From NCBI GenBank assembly GCA_039602395.1, contig JBCNJP010000017.1, positions 87,866,182 through 87,930,181 on the forward strand: DNA of 64,000 nucleotides, given 5' to 3'. The position numbers were made by a program, and so were the translations under genes. Source of the DNA: Deinandra increscens subsp. villosa. Taxonomy: Eukaryota > Streptophyta > Magnoliopsida > Asterales > Asteraceae. The notes under the pieces are model-generated. The model was given only the letters and a program-made list of their open reading frames with translations. It had not been told where the DNA came from and searched no databases. Below, one piece after another: positions 1 to 10,782 of the stretch. Each line of letters starts with the position of its first letter. Within the stretch, counting starts at the first letter, position 1.

Positions 1-350
1 AAGCATGTTATTGAAGTGGTGGTTATCTCCCAAAGCAATATCGGATTCAGGACTTTTATTCCTAGACTTCCATTGGTTCCAACAGATAAAAGAGTTGTTT
101 TTCGGTTTAAGAGATGACAGTTTCCGATCTCTGTTTGTTTTGCTATGACTATAAACAAAAGCTAAGGTCAATTCTTTCGAGAGTTGGATTGTACTTGAAA
201 GATCCTGTCTTCTCTCATGGCTAATTATATGTTGCTTTATCAAGGGTGAAGAGCAAAAAGGGTCTGAAGATCTTGATTTTGGATGAAGACGGTCGTCCAA
301 CCAATGTAACAAGAAATATAGTGTATAAATCTATCTTCTCAAATTTGTAA
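1..350 (+). pseudogene. C-terminus of Helitron RepHel helicase (PIF1-like), decayed
   Basis: In intact Helitrons this domain belongs to the Rep-helicase protein that unwinds DNA during rolling-circle transposition. Translating forward gives pieces typical of the last helicase motifs: FIPRLPLVP near 50-80, VVFRFKR near 95-115, FPISVCFAMTINKS near 120-162, then LYLKDPVFSHG and LYVALSRVKS near 190-250. It ends at TAA 348-350. In-frame stops replace a residue after FRFKR, the Gln after TINKS and the Gln in HGQLYVA, and a 1-base frameshift lies near 172. The copy is therefore dead. Its position just upstream of the terminal hairpin is the expected order. The N-terminal Rep domain is not in the window. 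Confidence 0.8.
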
Positions 351-473
351 TTGTTATTGATTTTTTTTATTATTATTGAATATTGTTTTACCGATAAGAA
401 TTTTTTGGATAGCATATATATCTATATTTTTTTTACGTTTTAGACCCGGGTATTTACCCGGGTAAGTGGCTAG
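1..473 (+). mobile_element. 3' end of a Helitron, with terminal hairpin and CTAG end
   Basis: This is the right-hand end of a rolling-circle transposon. It holds a decayed helicase tail (1-350), then an A/T-rich stretch, then a perfect 8-bp stem ACCCGGGT (444-451) pairing with 456-463 across the loop ATTT. Ten bases later the sequence ends in CTAG (470-473), followed by T474. Hairpin plus CTRR followed by T is the diagnostic Helitron 3' terminus. The 5' end lies outside the window. The base after the end belongs to a copia LTR remnant. Confidence 0.82.
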
Positions 474-474
474 T

Positions 475-671
475 AATTATAACAAAGAGATGGGTATAGA
501 AGATTGATCAATTCATTAGAATAGGTACACGACTTATATAATACAAATTACAATAAGGAATTAAGGAATGACATAAATTAAGGGAGAAACCTACGGATCT
601 ATCTAAGGTAATAAGACCAAAGGATTGAATACAATTTTGACTATACATACTATATATAAATTGACTATAAT
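475..671 (-). mobile_element. partial copia LTR
   Basis: On the minus strand this stretch lies downstream of the copia RNase H ORF and a purine-rich tract (TTAGGGGGGCGTATAAGGA, ending near 690), so it is the start of the 3' LTR. A TATATAAG-like box is visible near 535. The LTR is cut at 474, where the Helitron end sits, and its own far end is not present. Confidence 0.55.
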
Positions 672-1365
672 TTAACCACTGATGTGGTCAGTCCTTATAC
701 GCCCCCCTAAGACGGAGGATTCATCGGATACATCAATCTTGGAACTGTTTCGTAAAAATGGTGCACGCGTCAGTGATTTGGTGAGCATATCTGCAAGTTT
801 ATCTTGTGAACTGATGTGTAGAACACGTAGGCGACCAACCGAAACTTGTTCCCCGAAGAAATGATAATCAAGAGAAACATGCTTCATGCACGAGTGGTAG
901 ACAGGATTGGCACAAAGATATGTTGCTTTGGTATTATCACAAAATAAAGTTGGTGTGTGGTTAGTCGAGATGCCTAGTTCATCTAGTAAGTTTTGGAGCC
1001 ATGTGAGCTCTATTGAGGCATTGGCTAAGGCCTTGTATTTGGCTTCCGTAGAGGAGCGAGAGACTGACTTTTGTCGTGTGGATTTCCATGAGACAATGTT
1101 TGTGCCAAGATAGAGTATGTAGGCAGTTGTAGACCTATTGACATCATGTACACCACCCCAATCAGAATCTGAAAAAGCCGAGAGAGTGCGTGGTGAATTC
1201 CGGTTAATGAAGAGACCATGATGGATTGTTCCTTTGAGACAACAAAGAACACGTTTAAGGGCTTTCCAATGAGTTTGATGCAGGTTGTGCATGAATTGAG
1301 AAAGTTTGTTGATAGTGAATGAAATATCAGGGCGAGTGAAGGCTAGGTATTGGAGAGATCCCTTG
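672..1365 (-). pseudogene. Ty1/copia polyprotein C-terminus: end of RT and RNase H
   Basis: This is the last part of a copia pol protein, including RNase H, which degrades the RNA strand of the RNA-DNA hybrid during reverse transcription. Minus-strand reading starts at GSLQYLAFTRPDIS, the RT-RNase H linker of copia elements. It continues with SDSDWGG (first catalytic Asp), SRSSTEAKYKAL (catalytic Glu), LFCDNTKA (third catalytic Asp) and HISSQDKLADMLTKSL. The frame is open to the stop at 672. Everything upstream (gag, protease, integrase, RT) is missing because another repeat begins at 1366. The open frame continues to 1445 only by chance, into that inserted repeat. The fragment is too short to encode a working element. 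Confidence 0.85.
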
Positions 1366-1442
1366 TCACACCCCAACCGACGACGTAATATGTCGGGGCA
1401 CAATGATTGTCCAGATGCACATGAAATTAAATTAAGTTGTAA
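1366..1442 (-). repeat. first ~77 bp of an LTR family also seen at 61067
   Basis: The sequence opens TGTCACACCCCAACCGACG and shares its first ~40 bp closely, then more loosely, with the start of the solo LTR at 61067. It interrupts the copia ORF. The rest of this LTR appears to continue at 19604-19968, with the proposed Helitron between them. The orientation is inferred from the related element at 6257, whose primer site shows it reads on the minus strand. Confidence 0.6.
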
Positions 1443-1455
1443 CAAGCCGGATACC

Positions 1456-1475
1456 CCCCGCGCGTTGCGGCGGGG
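1456..1475 (-). repeat. GC-rich terminal hairpin of the putative Helitron
   Basis: CCCCGC at 1456-1461 pairs with GCGGGG at 1470-1475 around an 8-base loop. It is set in A/T-rich DNA and lies 10 bp from the proposed terminus at 1443. A similar hairpin ends the element at 32674. Confidence 0.6.
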
Positions 1476-1489
1476 AGTATGTTTTTAAA

Positions 1490-3072
1490 CATGTAAATGC
1501 TTAATCTCTACTTCAATAACATAATAATTAATAACAAAGCTAATAAGATAAATCCAATTCTTCATTAACCAATGAGCAGCCTAAAGTAAGACAATGTACC
1601 TGAAGCAACAGGTTGTTTATTTGTAGAAATAGGCCGTCTACCCCTGGTCTCTTTATTGAACTTGATGTCGGAGATAATAAGTCATCGGATTACCTTGCAC
1701 TTAACAACATCGATGGTTGCACTGCTGCACAGTACAAACGACAGCTTCATATATTTACTAATGGTAAGTAGTGTGACAATGTCATCATATATTTACATGG
1801 AGATGATGACAATGCAAGATAAACTAACATACCTACAAATAGCCACTCTCAGATGCTGTCTGCAAACAAAAATACATAACTGAAAACAAAAAGAGACGAC
1901 GAAAAGTTAGGAATTAAACTAAACGATCAACTTAATCATGTGGTGGGCAATAGTATTACTGTGTATACAAATCCACAAAAATCGACATACTAAAGAACAT
2001 CAAATAAGAAAACGCAAAGAGCAAATGTTATAAACAATCACTTGGTGGGCAATAGTATTAGTGTGTACCTTGAATTAAAGTTGAGATTGAAGACGAATTT
2101 TATCGAAGCAAGAATCAACATCGATTCACGAACCACCTATAACTACACACATCAATAAATATATGGAGTTACCTAAGGTAATGTACAAAACCTGCAACAC
2201 AACATCATAGCTCATGAATTTATATTTATGATTTGTGAATTTATGGTTTTTATTAGTTATGGTAGGTGATTGCTCTATCATAGTTTAAGGTTGTTTGGCG
2301 TGCTATTAAAGATATGAAATAGTATAGCACCCAATACTATATTAAATGAATAACTGAATAACTAATAAAAACACAAATACTTGAGCATACCATAAATCAG
2401 TAACTGACCTTTAAAAGCAGCATTGCATAATCAAAGTCTATCTGCAGCAGAAAAAATAATTGATAAGTCACTCAAAATTTAAAGCAATTCAAAAACATTC
2501 TTAACATGAACAACTAAAGATAAGTACCTAGAGGATTCAAACCAAACTGAGTTCAGAGAGCTTGAGGTCAAGTTTAAACTAAACCAACTTTGATCTTTAA
2601 TTTTCTACTCACTTTCACCTATAGAAACTATACTACTTATCTATTTGATTCAAGTAATAAGAGGTATAACATTACCAGGCATGATGGTTACGAATTCCCC
2701 GCTATGTCTCTTAAAATGGTTTGCCATCCTTTCATCCAATTCAGTAGGAAACATAAAGCAACACCCATTGCAAACAAAGAAAACATATAAATGCTAAGGA
2801 GGTAACTATAGACATAGTTAGCAATATTTATTTTTTTATTGTACCTGCAATGACACAACATCAAACCATGTTAAATAAGAAAGACACCTCTCAAAGACAC
2901 TATCACGAATTAAACAATAACCTAACATTAGCGATGAAAAATTAAAGGAAAATAAAACAGCTCCTTAATCCCAAGCATCCTACGATAGCAGTTCCAACAT
3001 TACCTTTGTGAATAGCCGTAAGGAAAACATGTTTATTTCAATATGTATTCTATCCTAAAGAAGTTTCTATTT
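1490..3072. other. A/T-rich stretch without a supported gene
   Basis: Only short ORFs occur and none has a recognisable motif. The base composition and scattered intron-like signals resemble UTR or intron sequence. In the Helitron interpretation this is cargo close to the 3' end. Both strands were read and no RNA gene was seen. Confidence 0.4.
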
Positions 3073-3077
3073 ATTTA

Positions 3078-3279
3078 TGTTATGGTATTTTCAAGATGCA
3101 ATTTAGAGAAAGAATACAGAAGAAGAATTATCTCATTTCATTGCATAACCCTAAACAAGAACGATACACCAGTTATAACGATCACAACAATCGTTATTCC
3201 AATTTACAAAAGACCCCTACACTTTACTTGAATTACACAATTAACCCCTCAACTATCTAAACTATTATAACATGTAACA
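3078..3279 (-). repeat. 3' LTR of the small element
   Basis: This 202-bp copy is a direct repeat of 5697-5898. Its outer flank is the TSD ATTTA and its inner flank is the polypurine tract. Confidence 0.92.
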
Positions 3280-3613
3280 ATACCCACCCCTTCTAAACAT
3301 CCTTGTCCTCAAGGATATATATATATATTGTTGCAACCAATTTGATATCAATTAATCTTGAAGAGCAGTACTCATTTAGGTTTTCATTTTGAGCATATGA
3401 TGTGGCCCTTTATAAACTATTCCACCACCCTAGCTTCAGGGCAATCTTGCTAAGAAACAACTTTGATTGAATTTGTTCATCGAACAGAATGACTAGTGAG
3501 TTGAGACTCCTATCAAGTGAGTTAGCTTAACCATGAAAATTTTCTAACCCTTTTCTAGCACCAGCTGCTATCTTCAGTCTTGTGTTCTAAACTTCCAATC
3601 TAATGGTTTTCTA

Positions 3614-3928
3614 TCAGAAACCAAAGTGATAGAGTATCCCAACTTTAAACCCAACATTTTTTTTCAGCTCTTGTTTCCACTTTTTAACCCCTTGCGCTTC
3701 ATATAAGACCATGTAAAGTTCGATGTAATTGAAGGCATTAATGTTGCCAGAATCTTCGAGCTTCATTAACACAGACCCTGATCGATCTTTGGTGTTGTTG
3801 CTGAAACATGTATTCACTTTGTCCACTTGTACATTGTATCTCTTATAAGCATTCACTGATAGGTAAATAAATGGGAAAGATATTATAATCATCTTTAATT
3901 GTTTTAAAGCTTCTTCAACATCACCCAA
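3614..3928 (-). CDS. small ORF (104 aa) inside the small LTR element, unknown
   Basis: The ORF starts at ATG 3928, 51 bp beyond the stop of the 539-aa ORF on the same strand, so both could lie on one transcript. I recognise no domain. It has one hydrophobic run (IIISFPFIYLSV) near residues 14-25 and a Lys-rich C-terminal part. It could be an unrelated reading frame, a fragment of a longer captured sequence, or chance. The position between the main ORF and the 3' LTR is where plant LTR elements sometimes keep accessory sequence. Confidence 0.3.
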   Translation of the reverse strand: MGDVEEALKQLKMIIISFPFIYLSVNAYKRYNVQVDKVNTCFSNNTKDRSGSVLMKLEDSGNINAFNYIELYMVLYEAQGVKKWKQELKKNVGFKVGILYHFGF

Positions 3929-3979
3929 TATACCATTTTTATCCTTTTGTATACCAAGAATCTCATCTGTTATTTTAAG

Positions 3980-5599
3980 TCATTTAAACCCATTAGCCAG
4001 TGATATCCAAAAGAAATGATGTGCATATATATCATAATGACACTTCAACAACAGCTGGTTAACCCTCTTGAATGTGGAAACACCAACACAAAAATTTTGG
4101 GCCTTAGAATACCAATTGATAATTGCACCAGTTAGAAGCTGCTTAGGTGGAACAACATAAAGGTATGGATGATGCCAAAGTCTTTGATCACCAACAGTGA
4201 AGTGACTCATCAAATTTATCAAGTATGGATGATGCCAAAGGCTAAGCATAACAACCATAAACTGACTACGACAATTACAATTACTTGTTGCAAGTATTTG
4301 ACCCATCCTTACACCACTTTCATTAGAAGGTAACGGAAGAACCTTTGTGGTGTCATCTGATTTAGTTTTCCATTTATGCCACATATAGACCATTATTTTC
4401 TGTGCATTAACTACCCCACATGTATCTGTCCACCTTAATACCTTCCACTTCCATGAATAAAATTCTTCTGTTGAACCTAAGCTTCTAACATACTCAACCA
4501 ACTCAATCTCAAGATCTAACAGGGAAGTGGATTGCACCTTCATGTTTTTGTCTTTGATTACATTAGGCAAAAATAAGGAAACTGGCTTATATCTAACTTC
4601 ATGATCACCCATTTCAATTCCTTCACTCTCAAATTGAGTTAATGTACCACTCCCATATGTAGCAATATTAGAATCACCTAGTGTAGTTTTAACAATTATA
4701 CCTTGACTTAAAGTACCATTTGCATGTACATTCTTAACAAAGTTAAAATGAGGCAGATCTTGAATCTTTTTCCTGTATTTGAACATCAACTGACATAGCC
4801 CATGTGTATCACACCCTCCCGCATAACGGTCGAAATCTTCACAATGATGGTTGAACAAGACAGCTGAATTACTGTAAGACTTTTTTTGATTGTTCTGACT
4901 GAATTGCTTGGTCAAATTATCCCCCCACTCATCTCTTTGATCCTCTGGTCTAGTAAAATTCAACATTAAGGAATTCTCATTTTGATGTAAACGTACTGGC
5001 AACATTCCCACACTTACATCAGGTAGAACTACCAATTTCCCTCCCATTATCTCATGTTTAACCCATTCAAATTCACCAGCCATATCTTGATTTAAAGAAC
5101 CAATTTTCTTTTCGAATACACTACTATCATATTCATTTGGTCTTGACTCATCATCAGTAACTAATTCTTGAATTTCCTTTTTATTTTCAGATTCATATTC
5201 ATGATTAATGGGTTCTTGGATATCATGTCTAACCCTTATTGACATTTCCCCAAACACTTGGTATGCAGGTTCCAGTTTTGTAAATTGAGAAGAATAGGGT
5301 GATTCAAAACCTTCTTCCTTATCATCCACATGACTAAATTTCTTTTGGGAAATAATTGGACTTACCTCAGCTTGTTTTGAAGAACTCAATTTTTTTAACA
5401 ATTGCTCTGCTAATGCTTTCAGTTCCGCCACGTCCTCTGCTTGTTTTTCCGCAAAAACCACCAATCTCTGAATACTCGCTTCTTGATTTTGTAAAAATCG
5501 TTGAATTCTCTCTTCCTGATCGTTTACTGCAATTTCAATTTCTTGATCAGTCATTGTTGCTGCTGATTGCTGAACCGAATCACCTCCTTGAATCGCCAT
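3980..5599 (-). CDS. intact 539-aa ORF of the small LTR element, unknown function
   Basis: The only long ORF of the element starts at ATG 5599, about 85 bp from the primer-binding site, so it is the first ORF of the genomic RNA. Residues ~17-75 are heptad-like and Glu/Gln/Lys-rich (QEERIQRFLQNQEASIQRL, then EKQAEDVAELKALAEQLLKK), predicting a coiled coil. Such N-termini occur in plant retroelement gag-like proteins. The rest is not recognisable: there is no CCHC knuckle, retropepsin, RT, RNase H or integrase motif. Residues ~440-480 contain a repeated WHHPYL motif, and the last ~60 residues are hydrophobic and aromatic. The frame has no stop. It may be a highly diverged gag, or a gag N-terminus fused to captured host sequence. 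The function cannot be assigned from sequence alone. Confidence 0.6.
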   Translation of the reverse strand: MAIQGGDSVQQSAATMTDQEIEIAVNDQEERIQRFLQNQEASIQRLVVFAEKQAEDVAELKALAEQLLKKLSSSKQAEVSPIISQKKFSHVDDKEEGFESPYSSQFTKLEPAYQVFGEMSIRVRHDIQEPINHEYESENKKEIQELVTDDESRPNEYDSSVFEKKIGSLNQDMAGEFEWVKHEIMGGKLVVLPDVSVGMLPVRLHQNENSLMLNFTRPEDQRDEWGDNLTKQFSQNNQKKSYSNSAVLFNHHCEDFDRYAGGCDTHGLCQLMFKYRKKIQDLPHFNFVKNVHANGTLSQGIIVKTTLGDSNIATYGSGTLTQFESEGIEMGDHEVRYKPVSLFLPNVIKDKNMKVQSTSLLDLEIELVEYVRSLGSTEEFYSWKWKVLRWTDTCGVVNAQKIMVYMWHKWKTKSDDTTKVLPLPSNESGVRMGQILATSNCNCRSQFMVVMLSLWHHPYLINLMSHFTVGDQRLWHHPYLYVVPPKQLLTGAIINWYSKAQNFCVGVSTFKRVNQLLLKCHYDIYAHHFFWISLANGFK

Positions 5600-5683
5600 C
5601 TGATATCGTTCTTGTCAATCGCTCACCTATCTTTTTTTTTCTTTAAAGTTTGTTGCCCTAACCCACAGTCAAGAGGAAAGGAA

Positions 5684-5695
5684 GCTCTGATACCA
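5684..5695 (-). other. primer-binding site (tRNA-iMet type)
   Basis: The minus strand reads TGGTATCAGAGC, complementary to the 3' end of initiator tRNA-Met. It is separated by one base from the LTR at 5697 and fixes the element's orientation as minus. Confidence 0.9.
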
Positions 5696-5696
5696 T

Positions 5697-5898
5697 TGTT
5701 ATGGTATTTTCAAGATGCAATTTAGAGAAAGAATACAGAAGAAGAATTATCTCATTTCATTGCATAACCCTAAACAAGAACGATACACCAGTTATAACGA
5801 TCACAACAATCGTTATTCCAATTTACAAAAGACCCCTACACTTTACTTGAATTACACAATTAACCCCTCAACTATCTAAACTATTATAACACGTAACA
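5697..5898 (-). repeat. 5' LTR of the small element
   Basis: This 202-bp copy carries the TSD ATTTA outside (5899-5903) and the primer site inside. It would contain the promoter for the 539-aa ORF, but no strong TATA box is evident. Confidence 0.92.
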
Positions 5899-5903
5899 AT
5901 TTA

Positions 5904-6251
5904 TGCGCTTGAAACAGAAAATGGTGTACATGTGGACGCTTCAAACAGAAATGGTGTGCATATGGACGCTCAATTCCCGGAGACATTCTTCCAAAAGGCA
6001 ACTTTGATCCGTCTATTAATTAAATTTTTGGAGGCTAATAAGAACTACAAAAAGCAGATCGACTTGTCTACAGATTTTGAAATAAACATACCACAACGAA
6101 ATCTTATTGTAATAGAGAGACGATATATTTCAGAAAGAGAAAGTAGATGTTGGTCTATGTGCATAGAGATAGATACTAATGATGGAATTAAAAAAACTGC
6201 AGCAGAGAAGAAAATGTGGACCATGTACAAACATACATGATCATTTTTTTT
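5904..6251. other. short interval between two LTR insertions, no supported gene
   Basis: A 102-aa plus-strand ORF (5932-6240) begins with two near-copies of a short segment (nucleotides near 5915-5935 and 5940-5965). It shows no known motif. It is treated as non-coding or fragmentary host DNA. Confidence 0.3.
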
Positions 6252-6637
6252 TATAGTGTAACACCCGTATACAATTTGATGCCAAACTTACACATTATAA
6301 CGTTAAAAATCGGTCCCAGAAAATTTTTGTTCAAAATACATAGTTTGACATCCATAAACCCCACACTTGGGATTACATTTACAAATTATACCCAATTTGA
6401 GTTTGACATTTAAAAGTGATCATTAACTTGTACATAAATTCTTTTTACCGCAACACTTGACGGGTCGTTCGTCCTTTGGGTGATCGGTTCTTCAATCGTC
6501 TTGATGAGCATCCTTTAAGCTTCCCCCTTTTTTTTGTACCTGCAATTTACTCACTTTCAATAGTGAGTTTCTATTGCATCAACATGTATAAACATCATTA
6601 ACAATGATAAACAACAATTAAATTCAGAAAAGGGTTC

Positions 6638-6737
6638 CTAGGCGTATCGCCTAGATCTCCATTATTTCCAAGCGATACGCTTGGTTCTTTAGGCGTATCG
6701 CCTTCTGCTCCAGTTGCTCCAAGCGATACGCTTGGAG
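6638..6737. repeat. CG-hairpin quartet, copy in the 3' LTR of the large element
   Basis: Four short palindromes alternate TAT and ATA loops. CTAGGCG-TAT-CGCCTAG lies at 6638-6654 and CCAAGCG-ATA-CGCTTGG at 6668-6684. AGGCG-TAT-CGCCT lies at 6691-6703, and a 9-bp-arm ATA hairpin (CTCCAAGCG arms) at 6717-6737. All arms pair perfectly. Confidence 0.9.
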
Positions 6738-7308
6738 CCAACTTTCCAGGGATTTGACCGGAATCTGGCTTGTTCTACACTTAGCCAAATTTTGGCTATC
6801 TCCCCTGTTTTACCAGTTTTGCACCAGAATCGTTGAAACTTTATTCCTGCCATTAGAATATCCCAAAAACATATTTTTAAGCATAAAGACTATGCAATTA
6901 CATACCTTGGCCATAGTTTACATTTTGAAAACTAATTCCGGGTCCACCCAACCCGTTTGACCCACTTAGAGGTTCTTTGTGGTAACTATTAAGGTTACCT
7001 TCCAGAAGTTACCCACCGCATATGGTTTGCTACTAGAAACATAATGCAAGCAATATAACGTCAAAGTACTCATATGTATACCCATAGTTAGTTTTACGCT
7101 TCTGCTGCGAGTCTAGCTTTGCACATTACTAATACACTAAGTTTTTGACATAGTTCATACAACTTTCACTCTACGTGTCATTGGTTTACTAAATCATTTT
7201 AGTAACTGACCAAACAGGCCTTGTACCATTGTTTGACCCGTTAAGACGGGTCCTTGCCTTTGGTTTACCCCAAGTGCCTCACTTGACCACATTTAAACCT
7301 TGGAATCT

Positions 7309-7840
7309 ATGGTTCTTTAACCATTTATGATTTCCATTCTTTTGTTCTCGGCATAGACTCTTCAAGCCCATTTAGCCATTGTAACATCCATTCATTATTG
7401 ATTCGTCCGAATCTTTCCTGTGGTCAAGTTTATCATTGGAGAACCTCTTGGCTTGGGCTTCATGGTTCCTAGAACCATTCTTCACCCATTATGCACTTTA
7501 TAGTTTATTCTTCTAAATTGCCAATACACATATATTTATCTAATTCATGTAACATAAATAATGTTACACATAAAATTGGTTCCTACAACCATTATTAATA
7601 AATTACACATTAGCATAAGGTTATGGTTCCCATGAACCAATTAGTAAGTATTATACTTTGACTTAATACTATGAATCCTTTAGAATCATTTGACCCGTTA
7701 GCATGAATTCTACGATTCATTTACCGCTAATATCATACATTCATGATTCCTTTAGAATCATTTGACCCGTTAGCATGAATTCTACGTTTCATTTACCGCT
7801 AACATCATATATTTGTGTAACCATGGTTCCTATGAACCAT
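7309..7840. repeat. array of short hairpins with conserved loop (LTR part)
   Basis: Inverted repeats recur every ~50-150 bp. ATGGTT-CTTT-AACCAT lies at 7309-7324 and ATGGTTC-CTA-GAACCAT at 7462-7478. A TGGTTC/GAACCA-type copy lies at 7623-7640. ATGATTC-CTTTA-GAATCAT lies at 7743-7761 and ATGGTTC-CTAT-GAACCAT at 7823-7840. The same array is repeated in the other LTR. Confidence 0.8.
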
Positions 7841-10782
7841 TTGGTTAAGCATTGTTCTTTGACTCTTTTCCTACTTAGAGCTTAACTCTAGGTATGTTAC
7901 TTTGTAATTATACACATTTCAACAACTTGCCTCGTAGGGAACGTTTATCACATTTCATAAAAATCATGCATTCTATATCATTAATGCAAATATGAGTCAT
8001 AAACAAATGTGTAACATAGCATAGATGTTACCTCGAGAGCTTTAACCATTACTACCCGGTTTCCGTCTGCTCCTTCCACTTTGTTACCTACTAAGGTTAT
8101 CACCCATGTTAGGTTTATATCACAAATTATCAATATACAAGCAATTCAACTTGTTCACTCTTACTAGCTTTTTAAAACATGAATTCGTGTGTAACATTTT
8201 TAGCAGTGCTGCAGTGACAGTCCATTTTGACCATTTTATAAGTCTTTCCAGCATTCCATGTTCAAACATGTAACGTAGTAGACTGAATTACCTTTCCAGG
8301 CATATAAGGCACACCTTCTAACGATGTTTCTATGATTTTATACAATTTTTATAAAAACAGAACAGCAACTATATTTATTTCCAAACAGCATGCTGAGTAA
8401 TCCGCATAGCTGCGGAAATCATTATTTTTGACCCACTTTATGACTGAATCAGCTTCAGATTTATAAAAAAGAGTTGAAGTAGGTTCAAAGACCTTTCCAA
8501 CCATATATGGTACACCTTCTAACGATTTTTCTATGATTTTACACGATTTTTCTAAAAACAGGGCAGCAACCATAATTTTAACCAAACAGCATGCTGGAAA
8601 ATTGAGTGACCATATTAACGGGTCATTTTGACCCATTATACATCAGATTCGGTTTTCGGGGTTCAAATACAAAACATAGTATTCACAACAAGCTTTTCAA
8701 TCATGTATCATACATCCTAAACGGACATACAAGTGATCTTATAGGACACTTACAAAACAGCCCCACGATTAGATTTTTATCTTTTCACGGTTCCATACAA
8801 TTCCATTTAACACATTTTTCAAGCATGGGTTTTCAAGATTCATACCCATTCTTCTTTCATGCTATCTAATAGTGTATCAACCTACACTTATTCATTGATT
8901 CAAGCATTTCATCTAAGTTAGGCATTTCATCAAACACTTAGTGTGCATTAACATTCATATGCCTAATTTGACACCCATTACATATGAGCTATTACCCAAT
9001 TAATGCAACTTACTAGGTTTGCCAATCACCTCTGTTGACACACATCATATAACATACATTCATCACATAATTTTAACAATTATAGTTATATTCTCTAACT
9101 TCTCAACCCCTAAATCATACAATCAAACTTTGGGGTTTTTCATGCTTAATAACACTAGTTTCTCAAGATTAAAGTCTTAAGCAAGAATACCAAGCATTAA
9201 TAACAATGGTTACATCAAAATCGCAGCTTCTAATAGCCAAGTTCATCTTCGAAATTCGGAACTTAGCATGCAAGTAAATTAAGATTACTTACACAACAAC
9301 CTCCAAGAGTTTCACCATGTTTGAAGCTTCCAATTTCTTGTTTAATCCACCAAAATCGCACCTTGAACCCTTTTGTTGCAAAATTTCGATTTTGGGAATG
9401 AAAGGAGAGAGTTCACGTTGTTTTTTCCCAGCCCCAAATCTGATTTCCAGATTTCATAAGTGAACTTTCAAGAATTGACAATTCTAGTCCCTCTAGTTTG
9501 GCCATTTTGCCTTTAAATCCCAAACTTTGTCATATTTCTCATAAAACCTTATGTTATCATTTCAATAACATATTATACATAAAAATGTCTTAAAACATTT
9601 ATATAAGTGTAATAATTATCAATATTACACTTACACATTATTTACATCCTAACCCGTTTAGGATTTGAGACGAAATATTGCATTTTCCTCAATTTATTAA
9701 AGCATTACATCTTATAGTTTTCGAGATATTATTAGGTTCTAGATTGGGTATTAGCATAGTAAATCCCCAATTTCCTCCTAATATCATCAATTATTTGACA
9801 CCATGTTAATTCCAGACATCCCGAAATTGGGATGTTACAACTCTACCCCCCTTAAAGAGGGTTTCGACCCCGAAACCTTATTTCTTCTTTTCGTTCTATT
9901 GCTCACGCACGAGAACATAATTCAGTTTATCATTCCTACCAGTTCACTGGATATCCCATATAGGCCGATATAATCAAATAGACCACTTTATTGTATTTTG
10001 TTGGATGTTACGATTCCTCACGAAACATTTTCATCCAACCTAGCACATATATTATATAGGCCTCAATGCCATATAGGCTTTAAATGAGTTACCACCCCGT
10101 GGGTTTTGCAATATTAACTATTTTAGCATAAATGCCCAAAATTTAAATTTTTCAATTTTTGTTCGTTAGGTATGTGTCATACCCTTTTTCCATCTAGTTA
10201 CAATTCCTTTCCTCATTTTACGCGTTTAGGAGTTCACAGTTTTTAACTCCACGTGTTATTTAGGGTCAAGGTTCTAATGACCAGTGTCATAACCCTGTTG
10301 ATCGAAATTCAAAATTTCAAATAATCACCCTCTCCGTAAGAGGTTCAAACGTAATGTAATAACATCCGTACCTTAGTGTCATCACAATCCGCGTATATAG
10401 CTTTCTTGCTCATGTTCACCTTGACGATAATCCTAATCGGAATCTCGTCCTGCGACTTTCCTGCTAGTTGTGTCCTTGCACAGTCTAACTGTACCTACAC
10501 ATATTAAGCAGTATAACAATATTTGCAAGTGTTTAGCATGTCACTTGCCGTTTACATTTCACATTTGATAATGTAATACCTTTTTATTGGATGATTCCTA
10601 CGACTCTAAAAGCCATCTATACCATCCCATAACCTCTATTAGGATTACACCGTTCCCTATTACAATTCAACGTGTCACACATCAATCTATTCTTGGCTCA
10701 TATACTAGCCTTTAGCATTTATCACATTTATTGTGATTCGTTTGAATCGTTTACACATAACATACATGTTTTTAATCAAGCC

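Larger units (their letters stand above)
3078..5898 (-). mobile_element. small complete LTR retrotransposon, non-autonomous, TSD ATTTA
   Basis: Two 202-bp LTRs (3078-3279 and 5697-5898) begin TGTTATGG and end GTAACA on the plus strand. They differ at one visible position (CATG versus CACG near the end). Direct flanks ATTTA at 3073-3077 and 5899-5903 are a 5-bp target-site duplication. On the minus strand a tRNA-iMet primer site, TGGTATCAGAGC, lies next to the upper LTR. A purine tract, AGAAGGGGTGGGTAT, lies next to the lower one. The 2.4-kb interior has one long ORF and no RT, integrase or RNase H, so another element must supply these functions. The near-identical LTRs indicate recent insertion. 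Confidence 0.9.
6257..9839 (-). repeat. 3' LTR (3583 bp) of the large element
   Basis: TG...CA-ended direct repeat of 12506-16088. On the minus strand it follows the purine tract AAGGGGGGTAGAGT, which lies immediately beyond 9839. ORFs of 60-95 aa inside it have no known domains and are duplicated in the other LTR only because the DNA is. Confidence 0.93.

Noticed and set aside
1656..1883. Possible RPA-like Helitron accessory sequence on the minus strand
   Set aside because: A short stretch looked vaguely OB-fold-like, but I found no consistent motif and there are stops.
5356..5646. 96-aa plus-strand ORF
   Set aside because: It is the antisense shadow of the coiled-coil start of the 539-aa ORF.
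6638..6737. Regularly spaced palindromes could suggest a CRISPR array
   Set aside because: Copies alternate in orientation, differ in arm sequence, and have spacers of unequal length inside a clear LTR of a plant retrotransposon.
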